From Sharpea porci (lineage in GTDB: Bacteria > Bacillota_I > Bacilli_A > Erysipelotrichales > Coprobacillaceae): a stretch of 64,000 bases of DNA. Location of the stretch: assembly GCF_009695655.1 (NCBI RefSeq), contig NZ_VUNM01000002.1:124001-188000 (forward strand). The letters run 5' to 3'. Below the pieces are notes generated by a model that worked only from the letters and a program-made list of their open reading frames with translations, was not told the DNA's origin and did no database searches. The translations under genes were made by a program, and so were the position numbers. Below, piece by piece: positions 17,924 to 27,498 of the stretch (the stretch's first letter is position 1; every line of letters begins with the position of its first letter).

Positions 17924-19561
17924 TTATTTCTTTGTAACCTCCGTTAAAAAAGTATCATCAGGATCAATATAGATTGTCTTGTAGTTTGAAAGCAAGACAA
18001 GTCCTGGTTTATTAGTATGTGGCTTTTTGAGTGTTCTTACTTGTGCATAGTTTACAGGAACACTGCTTGAAAGTCGACCTTTTGAATAATAAGCAGCAAT
18101 TTTAGCTGCCAGTCTTATTGTATATTCATCAAGCTGCTGACTATGGACAATGACATGGGAGCCAGGCATGTCTTTGACATGGAACCACATGTCAAAGCGA
18201 TTCGCTTTTTTAAAAGTAAGATAATCATTTTGTAGGTTGTTTTTCCCAACATATATCGCAATACCATCCTTAGTAATGAATGTTGTATAATGGGGTTCTT
18301 TTTTCTTCTTGTTGAGCTTTTTTACCTGTTTTTTCTTTAAATAGCCCAATCCTTCAAGCTCTTCCTTGATTTCTAAAGCATCATAGTAATCCGCCTGTTC
18401 AATAGATGTATTCAAAGCGTCAAAATAATCAATCTCTTCTTGTGTTAAGTGAATCTGTTCTTCAAGTACTTTAAGTGAATTTTTAGCTTTTTGATATTTG
18501 TTGTAATAACGATTGGCATTTGTTTTGCCATCAAAACGTACATCAAGAGGGATGGTCATCTTTGTCCCATCATAATAGTTATCAACAACAACTTCCTTCA
18601 TGCCCTTATGAATCTGATCAAGTGAAGCATAGAGTAAATCTCCCTTAATGCGATAATCGTCACTATTTTGTGAGTCAAAGAGCGTTTTCTCTAGCTTATG
18701 AAGTTTATTGACATTTTTAGTGTATTCATTCTTGATATAACGCATTAAATCATTGGTTTGTTGTTTGATGCGATCACGTTGATCGAGAGAGTCATAGAAT
18801 AAATCCAGCCCATCAAATAAAGCATGCGATTCAATATTTCCAGCAATGTTTGTAAGGGGAATGATATGATAGTAATCTTTTTTGGGAGTTCTTGTAATAT
18901 AGAGTTCACGACTCTCTTTTATTTTCTCCATAATGGATGAGAAAGCTTCGCCCTTTTCAACACGATATTGTACTTCTACTGCAAGATCTTTTGAAAAGCC
19001 TTCATAGGTTTTAACGAGGTTGTCAGAAGGGAGATATTCTGTTGTAAAAGGGTTCTTCTTTTCAATTAATGGCGGTAAATGGTAGGTAATGCCAGGTTGT
19101 AAGAAACGCATTGACTCGCTAGGGGAAACACGTTTGAGACATTCAATGATACGATGATTTGCATCAGTTAATGTGAAATTAGAATGCTTACCCATGATTT
19201 CAATATAAAGATAAAGGGTCACTTGATCTTTGAATTCATTACGTCCTTTAAGGGTAATCTTTAATATACGATCCAAACCTATTTGTTCGATTTTCTCAAT
19301 AAAACTACCTTCCATATGCTTACGCATAAGCATTGTCAAGGCATCAGGAAAATCCGGTGTTGGATAATCAAGCTGCGTTAGCTGGATGCGGGCATAGGTT
19401 GGATGGATAGAAACAAGGCATTTCTTGTTTTTATTATGAGCACGAATAATCATGAGAATTTCATATTGTGATATGGTATAGAGCTTAGAGATTCTCCCTG
19501 TTTCGATTTCTTCTTTTAATTGTTGTGTTACTGCATTAAGGACAATGCCATCAAATGCCAT
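17924..19561 (-). CDS. rqcH: RqcH / NFACT-family ribosome quality control protein
   Basis: 545 residues. An N-terminal NFACT-N domain starting 'MAFDGIVLNAV' contains the Asp-Arg pair ('GLDRILKI') that recruits tRNA-Ala for alanine tailing. A central coiled coil (about 270-400) follows, then a C-terminal NFACT-R domain with 'DMPGSHVIVH'. It binds obstructed 50S subunits and adds C-terminal Ala tails to stalled nascent chains; older annotations call it fibronectin-binding protein. The start at 19561 was picked by AGAGGTG six bases upstream. It is divergent from gmk. Confidence 0.93.
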   Translation of the reverse strand: MAFDGIVLNAVTQQLKEEIETGRISKLYTISQYEILMIIRAHNKNKKCLVSIHPTYARIQLTQLDYPTPDFPDALTMLMRKHMEGSFIEKIEQIGLDRILKITLKGRNEFKDQVTLYLYIEIMGKHSNFTLTDANHRIIECLKRVSPSESMRFLQPGITYHLPPLIEKKNPFTTEYLPSDNLVKTYEGFSKDLAVEVQYRVEKGEAFSSIMEKIKESRELYITRTPKKDYYHIIPLTNIAGNIESHALFDGLDLFYDSLDQRDRIKQQTNDLMRYIKNEYTKNVNKLHKLEKTLFDSQNSDDYRIKGDLLYASLDQIHKGMKEVVVDNYYDGTKMTIPLDVRFDGKTNANRYYNKYQKAKNSLKVLEEQIHLTQEEIDYFDALNTSIEQADYYDALEIKEELEGLGYLKKKQVKKLNKKKKEPHYTTFITKDGIAIYVGKNNLQNDYLTFKKANRFDMWFHVKDMPGSHVIVHSQQLDEYTIRLAAKIAAYYSKGRLSSSVPVNYAQVRTLKKPHTNKPGLVLLSNYKTIYIDPDDTFLTEVTKK

Positions 19562-19648
19562 TTTCATCACCTCTAGGGCAGTATAACATAAATATGGCTT
19601 GCTCATGCAATAATGCATAAAGAAATTCAGAAGAGTTATATAAATAAG

Positions 19649-19677
19649 TTGTATTTACTTTCTTTTCTTTTTATAAT
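19649..19677 (+). promoter_or_regulatory. Predicted promoter of gmk
   Basis: TTGTAT (19649-19654), a 17-base spacer and TATAAT (19672-19677), just upstream of the GAGGAGG site of gmk. Confidence 0.7.
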
Positions 19678-19703
19678 GTCTTAAAAGATTGAGGAGGAAG
19701 TTC

Positions 19704-20267
19704 ATGAAGAGAGGAATATTAATTATTCTTAGCGGTCCTAGTGGTGTTGGTAAAGGTACTGTGCGAGAACAATTATTTAAAATGAATGACTTAAATTTAG
19801 CTTATTCTATTTCGATGACAACACGCAAACCACGTCCAGGAGAAAAGAATGGTGTTGATTACTTTTTTGTTGATCAGGCAACATTTGATCAGAAGATTGC
19901 TGAAGATGGTTTCTTGGAATATGCACAATTTGTAAGTAATTCATATGGTACACCAAAAGATAAAGTCGAAGAGATGCTGAATGAAGGAAAAAATGTTGTT
20001 TTGGAAATTGAAGTTCAAGGCGCTCTTCAAGTGATGCATAAAGTTCCTGAAGCCCTTACTATTTTCTTAGTACCACCTTCAATGGAAGAACTTGAAAGAA
20101 GAATTCGTGGTCGCAGGACAGAAGATGAGAGCGTTATGCGTGAAAGACTTGCTAAAGCTGAACGTGAAATTAAGACAAAAGATAGCTATAAGCATGTTGT
20201 TGTCAATAATACAGTTGAACAGGCAGCCAAGGAAATAGCACAAATTATTCGAGATCATATTAACTAG
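19704..20267 (+). CDS. gmk: Guanylate kinase
   Basis: Phosphorylates GMP to GDP with ATP. 187 residues. P-loop 'SGPSGVGKGTV' lies near the N-terminus; the GMP-binding 'SISMTTRKPRPGE' and 'GVDYFFV' follow, with the lid segment 'RIRGRRTEDE'. The ATG at 19704 follows GAGGAGG. In most Bacillota it is followed by rpoZ and coaBC; here a terminator follows at once and priA comes next. Confidence 0.97.
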   Translation: MKRGILIILSGPSGVGKGTVREQLFKMNDLNLAYSISMTTRKPRPGEKNGVDYFFVDQATFDQKIAEDGFLEYAQFVSNSYGTPKDKVEEMLNEGKNVVLEIEVQGALQVMHKVPEALTIFLVPPSMEELERRIRGRRTEDESVMRERLAKAEREIKTKDSYKHVVVNNTVEQAAKEIAQIIRDHIN

Positions 20268-20285
20268 GTGAAAACCTAGTTTTTC
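20262..20285 (+). terminator. Terminator after gmk
   Basis: AACTAGGT-GAAA-ACCTAGTT followed by T's; the stem includes the gmk stop codon. Confidence 0.85.
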
Positions 20286-20317
20286 TTTGTGTCATATTTT
20301 TTAATCTGTTGGAAATA

Positions 20318-20326
20318 TGATAGAAT
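20318..20326 (+). promoter_or_regulatory. Predicted extended -10 promoter of priA
   Basis: TGA followed by TAGAAT, located 24 bases before the ATG of priA; no good -35 hexamer is seen, so it would rely on the TGn element. Confidence 0.4.
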
Positions 20327-20350
20327 GAGAACAATAAGAAGAGGTGGGTT

Positions 20351-22534
20351 ATGTATATTGTAAGTGTATTGATTGAACATGGAATAAATCGTTTATCACA
20401 GCCTTTTTCCTATCTTTCAAAAAAGGAAGTTGTCAAGGGAGTACGTGTACGCGTCATCTTTAATCACCAGAAGCTTATTGGCTATAGCTTGAAATGTCAG
20501 TATACATCTCTTTCAGCAAAAGAACTGGCCTTGAGAGATGGCTTTCGCTACAACTATATCCAGGAAGTCATTGATGAAAAGCCCCTTCTTAATGATGAGC
20601 TTGTGGCTTTATCGGAATCGATGAGCAAGCTTTATATTACAAGCCAGATTGTTTGTCTTCAGGCGATGCTGCCCAAAACGCTCAAGCCAAAGACAGTCAA
20701 AACGGTGACGATTAAATATCAGAAAGCTGCGCGTGTTATTCGCATTGGGGAAGGGAAGACGAAGACACAAAATGCTCTCTATCAATATCTTTCCACACCG
20801 GGGACGCATTTCATCAAAGATCTACCTTTTTCCTCATCACCCTTAAATGGGCTTGTTGAACAAGGTCTTGTTGAAATCTATGATCAGGAAATAAAACGTC
20901 AGCCACAAATCGCAAAAGTCAAACAAGACTGTGTTGTTTTGACTAAGTCACAACAAGATATCGTTAATCAAATATTAGAAAAAAAAGAACGTATTAGTCT
21001 TATTCATGGAGTTACAGGTTCGGGTAAAACCGAAATCTATTTAGCACTCACAAAGAATATGATTTCAAAAGGTAAGAATGTGATTATGCTTGTGCCTGAA
21101 ATTGCTTTAACACCGATGATGGTGGCAATATTCAAGCAGCGTTTTGGCGATGATGTTGCCATTTTTCATTCTCGCTTGTCCGAGGGGGAGCGTTACGATG
21201 AATATCGACGTATAGCCAACGGGGAAGTGCATATTGTTGTTGGGGCGCGCTCAGCTATTTTTGCCCCTTTAAAGAATATTGGCTTAATCATTCTTGATGA
21301 AGAACATGATGCTTCCTATAAACAAGAGTCTGCGCCTCGTTATACAACACTGACCATTGCAAAAATGCGTGCTTTGTACCATCATGCTAATATTGTTCTT
21401 GGCAGTGCTACACCTAGTGTAGAAAGCTATGCTAGAGCTCTTAAAGGTGTCTATGATCTCTATGAGCTTCCAGAACGTATCAACAAGAAGCCATTACCAG
21501 CCTATACGATTGTAGATATGGCTAATGAAGCAAAGGCAAAGCATTATGGCTTAATGAGCCGTTTGATGGAAGAAAGATTAAAAACAACCTTGGCTAAAGG
21601 AGAACAGGCTATACTCTTGTTGAATAAACGAGGTTATGCTTCATTTGTGAAATGTGAAGATTGCGGGGAGGTTGTGAAATGTCCGCATTGTGATGTGACA
21701 TTGACTTATCATAAGAATGATGATAGCCTGAAATGTCATTATTGTGGTTTTTCTATTCCGATGATAACGCAATGTCCACATTGTCATTCGACTATGCTTA
21801 AGAAGATAGGTATAGGTACTCAACGTATCGAGGAAGAATTGCAGAAGAAATTCAAAGATGCCAAGGTTATTCGTTATGACTATGATACAACAAGAAATAA
21901 GAATGATCATATGCGCTTGTTGGAGGCTTTTAAAAAACAAGAAGGGAATATTCTTCTTGGTACACAGATGATTGCGAAAGGATTGGATTTTGAAAATGTG
22001 ACTTTTGTTGGTGTTCTTAATGCTGATCTCACTTTAGCCATTCCTGACTATCGTTCAAGTGAACGGACATTTCAATTATTGGCCCAGGTTGGTGGGCGTA
22101 GTGGTCGCGGGGAAAAGAGCGGAACGGTTGTGATTCAGACATATAATCCCACTCATTATGCGATTGTTGATGGGGCTAAGGCGGATTACCAGCACTTCTA
22201 TAAAAAGGAAATGGAATTTAGGAAAATGGCCTATTATCCACCTTATTGCCATCTTGTTGCCTTAAGCATTCAAGGCAAGAATGACAAAAATGTAGAAAAA
22301 GCAGCAAATGATATAAGACAATATCTTGATGCACATTTACAACATGTTCGTATGTTGGGACCAGCAAAACTGACAATCTTTAAAATGCAGGATATCTATC
22401 GCATGCGTATTATTATAAAATACAGAAAGTCTGATGAACTCTATCAAGTGCTTAATCAGCTAGATCATTACTATAATCATAAAAATGGAAAGGTGACATT
22501 GGTATATGATTTTCATCCATATACCACAATATAA
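20351..22534 (+). CDS. priA: Primosomal replication-restart helicase PriA
   Basis: 727-residue superfamily 2 3'-5' helicase that reloads the replisome at stalled forks. The N-terminal DNA-binding domain ('QPFSYLSKKEVVKGVRV') is followed by Walker A 'HGVTGSGKTEIY', 'LDEEHD' as motif II, 'LLNKRGYA' and the zinc-binding cluster with eight cysteines ('CEDCGEVVKCPHC' to 'QCPHC'). Motifs V/VI 'GTQMIAKGLDF' and 'QVGGRSGRG' are intact. It is the first gene of a tightly packed run to thiN. Confidence 0.96.
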   Translation: MYIVSVLIEHGINRLSQPFSYLSKKEVVKGVRVRVIFNHQKLIGYSLKCQYTSLSAKELALRDGFRYNYIQEVIDEKPLLNDELVALSESMSKLYITSQIVCLQAMLPKTLKPKTVKTVTIKYQKAARVIRIGEGKTKTQNALYQYLSTPGTHFIKDLPFSSSPLNGLVEQGLVEIYDQEIKRQPQIAKVKQDCVVLTKSQQDIVNQILEKKERISLIHGVTGSGKTEIYLALTKNMISKGKNVIMLVPEIALTPMMVAIFKQRFGDDVAIFHSRLSEGERYDEYRRIANGEVHIVVGARSAIFAPLKNIGLIILDEEHDASYKQESAPRYTTLTIAKMRALYHHANIVLGSATPSVESYARALKGVYDLYELPERINKKPLPAYTIVDMANEAKAKHYGLMSRLMEERLKTTLAKGEQAILLLNKRGYASFVKCEDCGEVVKCPHCDVTLTYHKNDDSLKCHYCGFSIPMITQCPHCHSTMLKKIGIGTQRIEEELQKKFKDAKVIRYDYDTTRNKNDHMRLLEAFKKQEGNILLGTQMIAKGLDFENVTFVGVLNADLTLAIPDYRSSERTFQLLAQVGGRSGRGEKSGTVVIQTYNPTHYAIVDGAKADYQHFYKKEMEFRKMAYYPPYCHLVALSIQGKNDKNVEKAANDIRQYLDAHLQHVRMLGPAKLTIFKMQDIYRMRIIIKYRKSDELYQVLNQLDHYYNHKNGKVTLVYDFHPYTTI

Positions 22535-22536
22535 AT

Positions 22537-23775
22537 ATGGAACAAAAGATTGCTTATGAAGTTCTGCTAGCTTATTTTAAAGATGGCAGTTATTTAAATA
22601 TTACGCTTAATAAAGCCCTCAAGGCAGATATGGATCGTCATATGAAGAATCGCATAACTCGAATTGTTTATGGCACTTTACAGAATGCACTGCTTTTAGA
22701 ATTTCATCTCAAGAAGTTTGTGAAAAAAGTAAAAGTGAGTGAAAAAACAATATTATTGATGGGCTTATATGAACATTTTTTTATGAAAAGACCGGATTAT
22801 GCTATTGTTGATGAGCTAGTGACACTGGCAAGACAAGAAAAAGGGGCTCGTACAGCTTCATTCATTAATGCGGTTTTACGACATGCTTTTTTGGAAGAAA
22901 TCAATTTTGAAGGTTTAAGTGAAGATGAAGTGCTTGCTTTGCGTACATCCCATCCCCTCTGGCTTGTCAAGATGTTTAAGAAGCAATATGGTCAGGATGT
23001 AACTATTCAAATACTTGAAGCAGATAATGCCATACCGTTGAGAAGTGGTCGAGTCAATACGCTGGTGATCAGTCGTGATGAACTCATAAAGGAAGATCCT
23101 CGCTTTAAAAGAGGCTTTCTTTCTGAAGACGGTGTGTTATTTGAAGGCGGGAATATTGCTTCAACAGATGCATTTAAAGAAGGAAAGGTGACTGTTCAGG
23201 ATGAAAGCAGCCAGCTCGTTGCAAGACTTCTATCGCCAGAAAAAGGCAGTGAAGTTTTAGATATGTGTGGGGCGCCGGGCAGTAAAACAACGCATTTGGC
23301 AGCACTGATGGAAAACACAGGACATATTGATGTCTATGACTTATATGCTCATAAAGAACAATTAATTCAAAGTAATCTTAAGCGTCTTCATGTCACGAAT
23401 GTTACAACGCATACTGCTGATAGTACAAAACTCGCTAAAATGCTACAAAAACAATATGATGCGATTCTCTTGGATGGACCATGTTCAGGACTAGGCGTGC
23501 TAGCAAGAAAGCCGGAAATTAAATATCATGATTCAAGTGTAATGGATGAAATTATCCCAATACAGGCTAATTTACTGGAAAATGCGTACTATTTGTTGAA
23601 GAATGGTGGTAAGATGGTATATAGTACGTGTACTCTTAATAAGAAAGAAAATGAAAAACAGATAGAAAGATTTATTTGTCATCACGAAGATATGGAAAGA
23701 ATTGAAGAACATACAATTTTACCATATCAATATCACAGTGATGGTTTCTATATGTGTTTGATGAGGAAGAAATAA
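22537..23775 (+). CDS. rsmB: 16S rRNA m5C967 methyltransferase
   Basis: 412 residues with an N-terminal NusB-like RNA-binding domain (about 1-130) and a C-terminal SAM methyltransferase ('VLDMCGAPGSKTTHL'). Two conserved cysteines are present: the one in 'LDGPCSGLG' that helps release the product and the catalytic one in 'YSTCTLN'. The start is two bases after the priA stop, with no clear ribosome-binding site, suggesting translational coupling. fmt, which usually precedes it, is absent. Confidence 0.94.
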   Translation: MEQKIAYEVLLAYFKDGSYLNITLNKALKADMDRHMKNRITRIVYGTLQNALLLEFHLKKFVKKVKVSEKTILLMGLYEHFFMKRPDYAIVDELVTLARQEKGARTASFINAVLRHAFLEEINFEGLSEDEVLALRTSHPLWLVKMFKKQYGQDVTIQILEADNAIPLRSGRVNTLVISRDELIKEDPRFKRGFLSEDGVLFEGGNIASTDAFKEGKVTVQDESSQLVARLLSPEKGSEVLDMCGAPGSKTTHLAALMENTGHIDVYDLYAHKEQLIQSNLKRLHVTNVTTHTADSTKLAKMLQKQYDAILLDGPCSGLGVLARKPEIKYHDSSVMDEIIPIQANLLENAYYLLKNGGKMVYSTCTLNKKENEKQIERFICHHEDMERIEEHTILPYQYHSDGFYMCLMRKK

Positions 23776-24818
23776 TGAAATCAATTTTTGACTTTACAGC
23801 AAAGAAGATGACGGAAGCTTTTGAAGAAATAGGTGAAAGACCTTTTCGTGCTAAGCAGGTTTATGAATGGCTCTATACAAAAGGGGTCAATGATTTTGAT
23901 GAAATGACAAATCTGTCGAAAGACTTACGTACAAAATTAAAAGCTACATTTACATCTGATTACTTAGAAATTGTTGAAAAACAGGTTTCTAGAGACGGTA
24001 CAACAAAATATTTATTACGCTTAGAAGATGGGGGACTTATAGAAACTGTTCTCATGATACATCCTTATGGAAAATCACTCTGTGTAACAAGTCAGCTTGG
24101 CTGTAATATGGCTTGTAAATTCTGTGCTTCTGGTTTATTAAAGAAACAACGTAATTTAACAAGCGGAGAAATGGTCAATCAGATCATGACAGTGACCCAT
24201 GATCAAAAAGAACGTATCAGTCATGTTGTTATTATGGGAACGGGAGAACCATTTGATAATTATGATGAAGTGATGAACTTCATTTATACCATTAATGAAC
24301 CCAAAGGGTTAGCTATCGGGGCTAGACATATCACGGTTTCAACATGTGGCCTCATTCCTGGCATCAACAAATTTGCGAATGAAGGCATACAGGTTAATCT
24401 AGCAATCTCATTACATGCTCCTAATGATGCAATCCGTAGCCGCTTAATGCCAATTAATGATGCTTATAATATGGATGACTTAAGAGTGGCTATCAGTAAT
24501 TATATTGACAAGACGAATCGTCGTGTGACATTAGAATATATCTTGTTGAAAGGGATTAATGATGAACTGACCCATGCGAGAATGCTGGCTCATTATTTAA
24601 GAGGACTTAATGTTTATGTGAACTTGATTCCTTATAACACAGTGAGCGAGAATGGTTTGCAGAAAGCGACTGATGCGAAGATTCATGCTTTCAAGGATGA
24701 ATTACTTCGTTTACATATTAACTGTACATTAAGAAAAGAGCATGGTGGTGACATTGATGGCGCTTGTGGTCAGCTTCGTGCGAAACGAGAAGGAGGAATA
24801 GCAGGAGATGAAAATTGA
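23775..24818 (+). CDS. rlmN: Dual-specificity rRNA/tRNA adenine-C2 methyltransferase (radical SAM)
   Basis: Methylates C2 of A2503 in 23S rRNA and A37 in certain tRNAs. 347 residues. The radical-SAM cluster motif is 'CNMACKFC' (CxxxCxxC); the methyl-carrying C-terminal Cys is in 'DGACGQL'. An N-terminal HhH-like accessory domain starts with 'GERPFRAKQVYEWLY'. The ATG overlaps the last base of the rsmB stop (TAATG). Confidence 0.96.
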   Translation: MKSIFDFTAKKMTEAFEEIGERPFRAKQVYEWLYTKGVNDFDEMTNLSKDLRTKLKATFTSDYLEIVEKQVSRDGTTKYLLRLEDGGLIETVLMIHPYGKSLCVTSQLGCNMACKFCASGLLKKQRNLTSGEMVNQIMTVTHDQKERISHVVIMGTGEPFDNYDEVMNFIYTINEPKGLAIGARHITVSTCGLIPGINKFANEGIQVNLAISLHAPNDAIRSRLMPINDAYNMDDLRVAISNYIDKTNRRVTLEYILLKGINDELTHARMLAHYLRGLNVYVNLIPYNTVSENGLQKATDAKIHAFKDELLRLHINCTLRKEHGGDIDGACGQLRAKREGGIAGDEN

Positions 24819-25548
24819 TGCTGGTAGTGATATCGGTAGAGTTCGAGAAACGAATCAGGATTATGTCAATTATGTAATACTAAGTGAAAATGAGTTCTTC
24901 TGTGTTCTTTGTGATGGTATGGGCGGACATCGTGCGGGCGAAGTCGCTAGTATACTATGTGGTGATGATCTTATGAAAAACTTTCCCTATCATCCACATT
25001 TTGAAAGTGATAGAGACATTCAAGATTATTTTGCGTATATTCTTGAACATGCAAATCATTTAATTAAAAGTGAAGCTAATCAACATAGTGAATATGAAGG
25101 CATGGGAACAACTGCTGTTATTGCCTATATCAATCAAGATCATATCTATATTTCCCATGTTGGAGATAGTCGTGCCTATATCTATGCCCATCATCATCTT
25201 GTCCAGATAACGGAAGATGATACACTTGTGAATGATCTTATGAAAAAGGGGTATATTACACCTAGTCAGGCTAAGAATCATCCTAAAAAGAACATTCTCT
25301 CGCAGGCAGTTGGAGTCACAGCACCATTAGATATATCATTCCATAAATATATTGGAGCTTTTGATGCTTTATTGCTTTGTAGTGACGGTCTCTATAATTC
25401 CTTAAATGATGATGAGATAGTAGAAATACTTAATTTATCAATGAATGTCAATGAAAAGACAAGCACGATGTTGCAACAGGCAAGAATGCTTGGCGGTAAT
25501 GATAACATCAGTGTTCTTCTTGTGGAAGGAGCTGAAGTCAATGAGTGA
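24808..25548 (+). CDS. stp: PP2C-family protein phosphatase (Stp/PrpC)
   Basis: 246 residues with the metal-binding signature set 'GRVRETNQDY', 'CDGMGGHRAGEVAS', 'HVGDSRAY', 'LLCSDGLYN' and 'GGNDNISV'. It dephosphorylates targets of the neighbouring PASTA kinase. It overlaps rlmN by 11 bases and the kinase start by 8, so expression is coupled. Cytosolic. Confidence 0.96.
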   Translation: MKIDAGSDIGRVRETNQDYVNYVILSENEFFCVLCDGMGGHRAGEVASILCGDDLMKNFPYHPHFESDRDIQDYFAYILEHANHLIKSEANQHSEYEGMGTTAVIAYINQDHIYISHVGDSRAYIYAHHHLVQITEDDTLVNDLMKKGYITPSQAKNHPKKNILSQAVGVTAPLDISFHKYIGAFDALLLCSDGLYNSLNDDEIVEILNLSMNVNEKTSTMLQQARMLGGNDNISVLLVEGAEVNE

Positions 25549-27484
25549 AGTTGAAAGAGTATTAGCAGGGCGTTACCATTTATTGCGTTTGATTGGTCAG
25601 GGTGGGATGGCTGATGTCTATTTAGCTGAAGATCAGATTCTCAAGAGAACGGTAGCTGTAAAGATATTGCGCTCATCGCTTACTGGGGATCCAATATATA
25701 TTACACGTTTTCATCGTGAAGCAAGTGCGGCAGCAGCTTTAAGTCACCCTAATATTGTCGCCATATATGATGTGGGTGAGGAAGATGAACTCTATTATAT
25801 TGTCATGGAATATGTCAGAGGACAGACATTAAAAAATTTAATTTATAAACGTGGGGCTTTGCATCATGTTGAAGCTATTGATATCATGAAGCAGGTTGTT
25901 GCAGGGACAGCGGATGCCCACCATCATGGCATTATTCATCGTGATCTCAAGCCACAAAATATCTTAGTGACGGATAGTGGAACTGTTAAGATTGCGGATT
26001 TTGGGATTGCTTCCATTTCATCACTTTCCCAGGTTACAGAAACGGATACTGTGATGGGGTCATTGCATTATTTGGCACCTGAAATAGCCCGTGGAGAAAA
26101 AGCAACAGCACAATCTGACATTTATGCCCTTGGCATTGTCTTTTATGAGCTCTTACGTGGTGAAGTGCCTTTCAATGGTGAATCACCAGTAAATATTGCT
26201 TTAAAGCATATGCGTGATGAGATTCCTTCTGTGCGTGAATTCAATCCAAGTATTCCTCAGTCCGTAGAAAATATCATCATTAAAGCAACCGCAAAGAATG
26301 TCAAAGATCGTTATGCGTCGGCTGATGATATGTTGGAGGATTTAGAGACATGCCTTTCTAGACCGGATGAGCCTAAATTGACTTTTGATGCTCCTGTCGA
26401 TGAACCAACGATTATTGCTGGAGAGACACAGTTCTTCAAAAAGCCAGAATTGGAAGAAGAGGAAGAAGAGAAACCGGCAGAAATCGAGCCTAAAGAAACA
26501 AGAACAACAAGAGTTACAAGATTAAATGAGCAAAAGGCGAAGAAACAGATATCTCGTAAAAAGAAAATCATTCTTGCCAGCGTTATTGCCTTGCTTGCGA
26601 TTGTTGCAGGTGTTGTCCTTTATTTCAACAGCAATCAAAGTCTTACAATGCCTAATGTTGTTGGCATGAAAAAGGCTGAGGCGATTGCTTTGTTGAAGGA
26701 TAAAGGATATAAGATTGATAGTGATATTGAAGAAGAACTCAGTGATGATTATGCAAAAGGTTATGTCATTGAAACAGATCCTGCAGCCAACAAGAAAATC
26801 AAGAAGGGCAGTACAATTAGGCTGACAGTTTCTTCAGGTAAATATCTTGTGATGAAAGACTATACAGGCACGAAGCTTTCACAAGCACGTAAGGAGCTTG
26901 AAAAGCAGGGCTTCACAGTCAAGACCTATTATCAGACTGATGAAGAATTCAGTAAGGATGTTGTGATTGATCAGTCAATATCAAAGGGAGAAAAGATTGA
27001 CCCAAATGAGGAAGATAAGACAATCACGCTCACTGTTTCTAAAGGCGTTATTATTACAGTTCCTAATCTTCGTGGCGAGAATATTGAAAGTGCCAAAAAG
27101 ACGCTTCAGAAGCTTGGCTTTAAAGTAAATTTGTCTATCCTTGCTGAACCAACTGACCCAAATGTGATTAATACTATGTCTATTAATACTGTTGTTTCCC
27201 AGTCGATAGAACCTTATACACAGGTCAACAAGAAAGGTGTCGATATCACCCTCAGTTATTATAATCATAAACCTGAGATAACAAATCAGACGACAAATAA
27301 TAACAACAATAACACTAATAACAATACAACGACTACCCCAAGCAACAATAACAATACAAATTCTGGTACAACAAATGGAACGACTGGAAATAATCAAAGT
27401 GGTAATACAAGTGGATCTTCCAATGGCGCAGCCAACTCTGGTGGGGAAACTCAACAAGATACATCGGGAAAGACGACAAATTAA
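25541..27484 (+). CDS. prkC: PASTA-domain Ser/Thr protein kinase
   Basis: 647 residues. The cytosolic Hanks kinase (about 11-275) has the Gly loop 'IGQGGMADVY', Lys41 ('VAVKIL'), catalytic 'HRDLKPQN' (Asp135), DFG, and activation loop 'TDTVMGSLHYLAPE'. An acidic juxtamembrane region and one membrane helix (about 345-367) follow, then three extracellular PASTA repeats that bind muropeptides or lipid II. The C-terminal 75 residues are low-complexity Asn/Thr/Gly/Ser, possibly a wall-spanning tail. With stp it forms the cell-wall signalling pair typical of this cluster. Confidence 0.96.
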   Translation: MSEVERVLAGRYHLLRLIGQGGMADVYLAEDQILKRTVAVKILRSSLTGDPIYITRFHREASAAAALSHPNIVAIYDVGEEDELYYIVMEYVRGQTLKNLIYKRGALHHVEAIDIMKQVVAGTADAHHHGIIHRDLKPQNILVTDSGTVKIADFGIASISSLSQVTETDTVMGSLHYLAPEIARGEKATAQSDIYALGIVFYELLRGEVPFNGESPVNIALKHMRDEIPSVREFNPSIPQSVENIIIKATAKNVKDRYASADDMLEDLETCLSRPDEPKLTFDAPVDEPTIIAGETQFFKKPELEEEEEEKPAEIEPKETRTTRVTRLNEQKAKKQISRKKKIILASVIALLAIVAGVVLYFNSNQSLTMPNVVGMKKAEAIALLKDKGYKIDSDIEEELSDDYAKGYVIETDPAANKKIKKGSTIRLTVSSGKYLVMKDYTGTKLSQARKELEKQGFTVKTYYQTDEEFSKDVVIDQSISKGEKIDPNEEDKTITLTVSKGVIITVPNLRGENIESAKKTLQKLGFKVNLSILAEPTDPNVINTMSINTVVSQSIEPYTQVNKKGVDITLSYYNHKPEITNQTTNNNNNNTNNNTTTTPSNNNNTNSGTTNGTTGNNQSGNTSGSSNGAANSGGETQQDTSGKTTN

Positions 27485-27498
27485 GATGGAGAATAGAT

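Noticed and set aside
27280-27484. Asn/Thr/Gly-rich end of the PASTA kinase as a frameshifted tail
   Set aside because: The frame is continuous from the third PASTA repeat and low-complexity tails of this kind occur on surface proteins; no frameshift is needed.
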